Translations under genes and position numbers: made by a program | Notes under the pieces: generated by a model | Database searches by the model: none | Seen by the model: the letters and a program-made list of their open reading frames with translations, nothing else | Told to the model about the DNA's origin: nothing | Source of the DNA: Alviniconcha marisindica | Taxonomy: Eukaryota; Mollusca; Gastropoda; Provannidae | NCBI GenBank assembly: GCA_018857735.1 | Contig: JABMCL010003210.1 | Span: 345,001-409,000 of the forward strand | Direction: 5' to 3' | DNA length: 64,000 nt | Shown here: piece after piece, positions 59,601 through 64,000 of the stretch | Position numbering within the stretch: position 1 is the stretch's first letter | Layout of the letters: the number at the start of each line of letters is the position of its first letter

Positions 59601-62600
59601 CACATTCACAAGTACACCTTTTGTCCTCTTTTGTTTTTAGTTTGTTTGTTGCTGGTGCAGTAGCTGTAGCCTAAGCAAATCAAGTTGAATTTCATGCAAG
59701 AGATTATTGGTCACTTTGAAAACATACCTCAAAGCAAAAACAAAAAACTGCCACTGTCAGTCGTACACATTAATCTCACCTGCCAAACACCTGGACAAAA
59801 TGCCTGCAGGAAGGAGAGGATCCATCAGGCAAAGAAGTCTCGCTGGTGATGGTGTGTATCGAACCAGCACTGGAGTGTACACTCCCAGAATGCCGTCTGG
59901 CCGGCGAATGTTGAAGGATGCTGCACGCATTGCTGTGGTAATCATGAGGTTTCCTCCTGCACTGTCGCCAGCCAAGACTATCACTTCACCTGTTGATCCT
60001 GCCATGGCACAAGACAAGCAGAGCAAATGATGAGATAACTCACATTCACAACAGACAAAAAGAGAACTTGTCTTTCACTTTTCCAAGCTCTCCTGTGACC
60101 ATGGTCAAAGATCATGAAAAGTAGTACAAACGAAGAAAGCTTGGTAGATTTATTCTCATGCACAGTTTTAAAAACTTCACTTAAACAACACATAATGGTT
60201 TTGCTGATGCAGGAATGTGTCAATATCTCCCATATGTACATGCCTTCGTGATAAGCTGATTGACATGACCTTGTTAAAGTACGTAACAACCAATCAATTC
60301 TTTTCCCATCAGATTGATAGAAAAGCTTACTGAGAAAATCCAAACAAGCACATGTAACCTTCAGTCATCGAACTGGGTATCACCATGCAGAGCTGTACAG
60401 TGGTTACTCGACACTGAGCCTGTTGTTGTCACATGCTAAACTGCTGACACCTCTCTGTGCGTAATTCATGCTCTTTGACACTTGCATTCCACACACCCAT
60501 ACACTGATGTCTACATTCCACACATACCCAAATGCTGACATTGTGTTTTATAGAACTAATAATCATGCAGGGATTCGGAGATCTCACCTAAAAAATGTCA
60601 AGGAAAAGTTTGAACTTGACTGAATTACAACTTACCAGTCTCAGGTGTGTAATACTGCTGTCACCACAAAATAAAGTCAGCGTCATGTTGTTGTCACAGT
60701 GATATAACCATAATGGTTGACTGGGCATAAAACACCAAGTTACTTACTCACACTGCTGTCACCATGAAATAAAGTCAGTGTCATGTTGTTGTCACCGTGA
60801 TATAACCATTATGGTTGACTGGGCGTAAAACACCAAGTTACTTACTCACATTGCTGTCGCCATGAAATAAAGTCAGTGTCACAGAAAGCTAAGTGAACAG
60901 TTGAAAGCTCAGTCAATATTACCATTGTGTGAGGCTTAACACTGATGACCTTTATACTGTTACAATGTCCTGTGGTTTACAGGCAGCAATAAAGCTGTCA
61001 ATAGTATTTGCCTTTTAGTTTGGCTGCTGTACAGACTACTGACCCAGTTTATCACAGTTGCCCTTTGGTTTGGTTGCTCTACAGACCACTGACCCGGTTT
61101 ATCACAGTTGCCCTTTGGTTTGGTTGCTCTACAGATCACTGACCCAGTTTACCACAGTTACTCTTTGGTTTGGTTGCTCTACAGACCACTGACCCAGTTT
61201 ATCACAGTTACCCTTTGGTTTGGTTGCTCTATAGACCACTGACCCAGTTTATCACAGTTACCCTTTGGTTTGGTTGCTCTACAGACCACTGACCCAGTTT
61301 ATCACAGTTGAGCACTGCCCAGGCATAGACATAGAAGCACTCCTCCAGGGCTCTTGGGAAGGGGCTCTCTGGTGCCAGAGAATAGTCAATGGACAAGATT
61401 GGAACGTCCAGATCTTTGGCCCAGTTTCGCAGATACACCTGGAGACACACAGGTGTTGTTTCTGTGTCAAATATGTGACAGTACCCTGCAGGAATGCTGG
61501 ATGTGCTGGAAGCTAATACACAAGCTATTTTAAAGATTAATGTCAACCAAAAAGCACAGATGTGGACAAATTTAACTTCTGAAAATCATAGTAACCAACT
61601 GTTACAAATCCCCCCCCCCCCCCCCCCCCCACCCAACCAAATCATTCATGTCTTCTTCCACACATACAGTTGCATGTAACAACTAACCCTCACAAAACAC
61701 GCAGATAGAAATATATTCACACACACAAAGCATTTCATTGCCACCTTCCATTTCTAACCTGCAAAATGGGACTTGAACAGTCTCCAGGACTGGCACCACC
61801 CACTTTTAACTTGCTTACCTAGGACATCTCAAGACCATCATCAACTTTGTTTTCATTTCTTTCTGATCAGATAACCAAAAGCCCCCAGTTTGTGCATTAC
61901 TAGTGACTTGTAACAGAAATGTCCAACCCAAATGGCGGTGATGGCAGCACATACCTCGTGTGACCGTGACGACTGTGCAACAAAACCACCCCCATGACAG
62001 TGAACAAGCAATCCTCGGGATCTGGCAGCTTTTGTAGGACTGCGACTACTTGGTGATTTAGATGCCTTTAAGTGCTGTTCCTACACACACACACACACAG
62101 ATATTAAAACACAAAATCACTAAAAATGAAAACCAAAAGAAACGGTTAATGCAGAAGAAAAGTAGTTCCTTTTCTGAGACACCTGTGACCTTGAAATTGG
62201 TTCTACAACACTAAAACAAGTGTGAACATGTAAAGCATGACAGAGTTTATTCCAATGCAAGTTTCTAAAACTTCCTTTCAAATTGTCCAAAAAAGCATCC
62301 ATATCAAGGTTTTTGCTACAGAAGCACTGCATGTGTTAACTGCCTCCAATAAGTAAACACAAAAGTTACTAGAAACATTACCATTACAATCAGGTCCATA
62401 GAAATACATAACAATCATGCACAGTTCACAAACATGTAAAAACCATGAGCTGCCTGAATTGAACAGGAGAAGAACAGGTGAAGAAAGCATACCACTACCC
62501 ATACACCTGCAGAGCATACAGTGATACACACCTGCACTACCTATACACCTGGAGAGCATACTTATGTATATCTGCACTACCCACACACCTGCAGAGCATA

Positions 62601-63745
62601 CACACCTGGCCTTCCCTTAGCTGATAGGAGATGAGTCGCACTTGCACAGGGGCGGGGCCAGTGTGGGCACAGGGAGGCGTGATGGTGACATCCTCACTTC
62701 CATCAGCTGAAGGCATGTCAAAGGCGTCAGGACCCAGGTGAAACACTTCATCCACTTGCACCGCAGGGCACACCATGGAGGGAAGTTGCTGGACACAAAA
62801 GCCAACAACTTGTTCCAGCATCAGTACATGTAATAGTATACACATGACAAGCATGTGCATATGCATGGCAGCACAGAAAGAAAAGTGCAACTGAAAAACT
62901 AAATATCTTAGTATTACTAGACACCAGGACAAACCATATTTAAAGTAACAGTTTAAAAGCATGGCATCGTCATCACACAGCACTTATTTCAATTTGTGAC
63001 CATCAAAAGAATACAGTCATTCATGACACTAAAAATCAGCAGTTTTGGCTTTGACCACTGTTTGATTTGATCTTGAAAGTAAAAGTGGGCTTATCTTTCT
63101 CAGTTTTTGTAATAAATTTGTAAGGGTACACTCATACAAGAATAAATTCAGAAGAACACAATTTTACATGCAGATCTTAATTTTTTACAAGTACAAATCA
63201 ATATTGCCATAGCTACTGAAAGACATGCACTGTAAATAATTACTCACATGCATAATCTCTGTCTCTGTAATTGACCAGAACGCCTTGCAAAACTGGATAT
63301 CTGCTGTGCGAGTTATATTCACAACCTGTCACAGGAACAAGAATTTTTTTGCTTCATGAATCATCATAACTACAACTTGCTACCAAAACAATCCGTATTC
63401 CATCACCACTTTGGAAACTGAAAAACTTTAACCATTAAAAAAAAAAAGTACTTTAAGTTAAACACAGAGCAACATGCAGTGACACAGAGTAATGCATCAT
63501 ATATAAAACTGAAAGACTGAGTCACACATATATATATATATATATTTGCATATATATATACAAAATGACACACCAGAAAAAAATAAGACACACAAAATTA
63601 CCCTTACTGACCTTGTGACTTACACTGAATTACAAATTATACAAGCACAGGCAGCTACACTTACTGCTAAAGCACTGCTAAACAACACACACACACACAC
63701 ACACCAAGTGAAAGCATCCAAGATTACAAACAACACAAAACCACA

Positions 63746-63782
<37 letters not shown>

Positions 63783-64000
63783 GAACTGAAAAGAATCACA
63801 GTACACAGCACAGCTCTGCCATGCTTCGATCCTTGCCTCTCTGGTACTGGTAGGACTCAAACAGTAACCATTGGCAATGACTGCTAAGAACCATCTTGGG
63901 GCTCTGTCCTTGGCCCTGTCCTGCTTTACTTATCTTGTACACAAAACCACTCTCAGATTTGAATAAAAAATATTCAAGAATACATACACCTGGGCAGCGA
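56409..64000 (-). CDS. LIPE: Hormone-sensitive lipase, 3' part (5' end outside window)
   Basis: Neutral lipase hydrolysing di- and triacylglycerols and cholesteryl or retinyl esters; cytosolic and lipid-droplet associated, PKA-regulated in mammals. Exons in gene order: 63990 (partial), 63325-63248, 62788-62606, 62080-61955, 61438-61294, 59998-59780, 59308-57417, 56621-56409. The seven full exons give 2856 nt (951 aa plus stop). Signatures: [27 protein letters not shown], oxyanion [34 protein letters not shown], nucleophile [19 protein letters not shown], the Asp in LDPLLDDSV and the His in DDLPHGF. The catalytic set is intact. The regulatory insert between nucleophile and Asp is one 630-codon exon, about three times the mammalian segment. 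Confidence 0.95.
56625..56955. repeat. 30-bp minisatellite abutting the last LIPE acceptor
   Basis: About 11 units of CAGTCAGTCACAAATCACTG plus TCTGCCCTCC. The first unit's edge forms the CTGACTGGTTGCAG acceptor context of the last exon. Confidence 0.96.
56956..57416. other. Last LIPE intron, remainder
   Basis: Includes a GT-rich/pyrimidine patch (57300-57360). The long open frame of the big exon reads through here but lacks HSL similarity. Confidence 0.7.
57417..59308 (-). CDS. LIPE: LIPE giant regulatory-insert exon
   Basis: 1892 nt, 630 codons. The acceptor GTCATTGCAG precedes [17 protein letters not shown]; the donor GTGAGT follows GLPHVCLV. Between these lie about 560 Ser/Pro/Glu/Asp-rich residues, probably disordered, replacing the shorter mammalian regulatory module. 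Basophilic Ser candidates include [16 protein letters not shown] and LHRTTSGG. A 16-residue duplication ([11 protein letters not shown]) lies at 58660-58760. The C-terminal 30 residues return to conserved HSL sequence ([18 protein letters not shown]). Confidence 0.93.
59309..59779. other. LIPE intron
   Basis: Intron between the serine exon and the regulatory exon. Contains a C-rich patch at 59400-59430; nothing coding. Confidence 0.75.
59780..59998 (-). CDS. LIPE: LIPE exon (catalytic serine)
   Basis: 219 nt. The acceptor GCCATGGCAG precedes [20 protein letters not shown]; Ser in GDSAGG is the nucleophile. [19 protein letters not shown] ends it at donor GTGAGA (phase 1). Confidence 0.95.
60655..60895. 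repeat. Repeat of about 95 bp, 2.5 copies, in LIPE intron
   Basis: AAATAAAGTCAG(C/T)GTCATGT, GTGATATAACCAT(A/T)ATGG and AAACACCAAGTTACTTACTC recur near 60670 and 60765; a partial third copy follows near 60865. Confidence 0.93.
61000..61310. repeat. 50-bp minisatellite containing a splice donor
   Basis: Six units with ACTGACCCAGTTTATCACAG start at 61039, 61089, 61139, 61189, 61239 and 61289 (exact 50-bp spacing). The last unit overlaps the 3' end of LIPE exon 61294-61438. Confidence 0.97.
61294..61438 (-). CDS. LIPE: LIPE exon (DYSLAPE)
   Basis: 145 nt. The acceptor TGTCTCCAG precedes [20 protein letters not shown]. The exon ends AVLNCDKL plus G at donor GTCAGT (phase 1). Its last 17 bases and the donor are the first unit of a 50-bp array. 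Confidence 0.94.
61611..61631. repeat. Poly-C tract
   Basis: About 20 consecutive C bases in a LIPE intron; length is uncertain in most sequencing. Confidence 0.9.
61955..62080 (-). CDS. LIPE: LIPE exon (HGGG oxyanion hole)
   Basis: 126 nt. The acceptor lies in a GT-rich tract (GTGTGTAG). It encodes [20 protein letters not shown] then HE. HGGG is the oxyanion-hole motif of the HSL family. Donor GTATGT, phase 0. Confidence 0.95.
62470..62612. repeat. Short tandem repeat at a LIPE donor
   Basis: Four imperfect 30-46-bp units of CACCTGCAGAGCATAC and TGCACTACCCACACAC run up to the donor of exon 62606-62788. Confidence 0.85.
62606..62788 (-). CDS. LIPE: LIPE exon ([12 protein letters not shown] region)
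   Basis: 183 nt. The acceptor TTGTGTCCAG precedes [19 protein letters not shown] after a Gln. [20 protein letters not shown] and LREGQ follow, then the donor GTGTGT. This leads into the alpha/beta hydrolase domain. Confidence 0.93.
63248..63325 (-). CDS. LIPE: LIPE exon (FCKAFW region)
   Basis: 78 nt between TGTGACAG and [26 protein letters not shown] plus ETEIMH matches the conserved HSL N-terminal-domain end. Phase 0 on both sides. Confidence 0.9.
63525..63560. repeat. (AT)n microsatellite
   Basis: AT dinucleotides in LIPE intron; a second longer run lies at 63749-63780 and an AC run at 63684-63704. Confidence 0.95.
63990..64000 (-). CDS. LIPE: LIPE exon, 3' edge only
   Basis: The last 11 bases of the window read on the - strand (TC)GCTGCCCAG before GTGTATG, i.e. 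Ala-Ala-Gln in phase 0, matching the phase-0 start of the next exon. Only position and phase support it. Confidence 0.4.

Overview
The window looks like nuclear DNA of an invertebrate animal, most likely a mollusc or other spiralian. This is inferred, not read from a marker. The reasons are small GT-AG exons in long introns, AC/GT and AG microsatellites, many tandem minisatellites of 30-70 bp, LINE and TIR element remnants, and animal genes without vertebrate traits. No bacterial features (operons, ribosome binding sites, CRISPR) are present.

Layout: (1) 1-14752, + strand: a complete eight-exon C2H2 zinc-finger gene (612 aa, 11 tandem fingers), followed by AT-rich 3'UTR and flank. (2) About 19.9-28 kb: no confident gene, but several minisatellites, a tRNA-derived SINE-like element and a coding-like relic. 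(3) 29158-38597, - strand: a six-exon gene for a J-domain (HSP40) co-chaperone that also carries two tandem C2HC zinc fingers (569 aa). Its introns hold a + strand Cys-rich ORF resembling transposase-associated N-terminal domains, and a LINE copy split by a piggyBac-like TTAA element. (4) 40-55 kb: minisatellites, a short TIR element (MITE), parts of an unidentified - strand gene (46.6-48.4 kb) and candidate + strand exons (43.2, 50.6, 51.9 and 54.7 kb). (5) 56409 to the right edge, - strand: the 3' part of a hormone-sensitive lipase (LIPE) gene, running off the window at its 5' end.

Exon boundaries were chosen by requiring GT/AG junctions, matching codon phase across each intron and continuous protein homology. 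All three main genes close in phase: 1839 nt for the zinc-finger gene, 1710 nt for the J-domain gene and 2856 nt for the seven complete LIPE exons. The lipase keeps the oxyanion HGGG, GDSAGG serine, Asp and His motifs, so it should be active. Its regulatory insert is one 1.9 kb exon, far longer than in mammals.

The most unusual features are the LIPE minisatellites that start at splice junctions (one amplifies the exon end plus 5' splice site six times), the J-domain/tandem C2HC architecture, and the piggyBac-in-LINE nest in that gene's intron. The five genes show no sign of acting in one pathway; their proximity is ordinary animal gene order.
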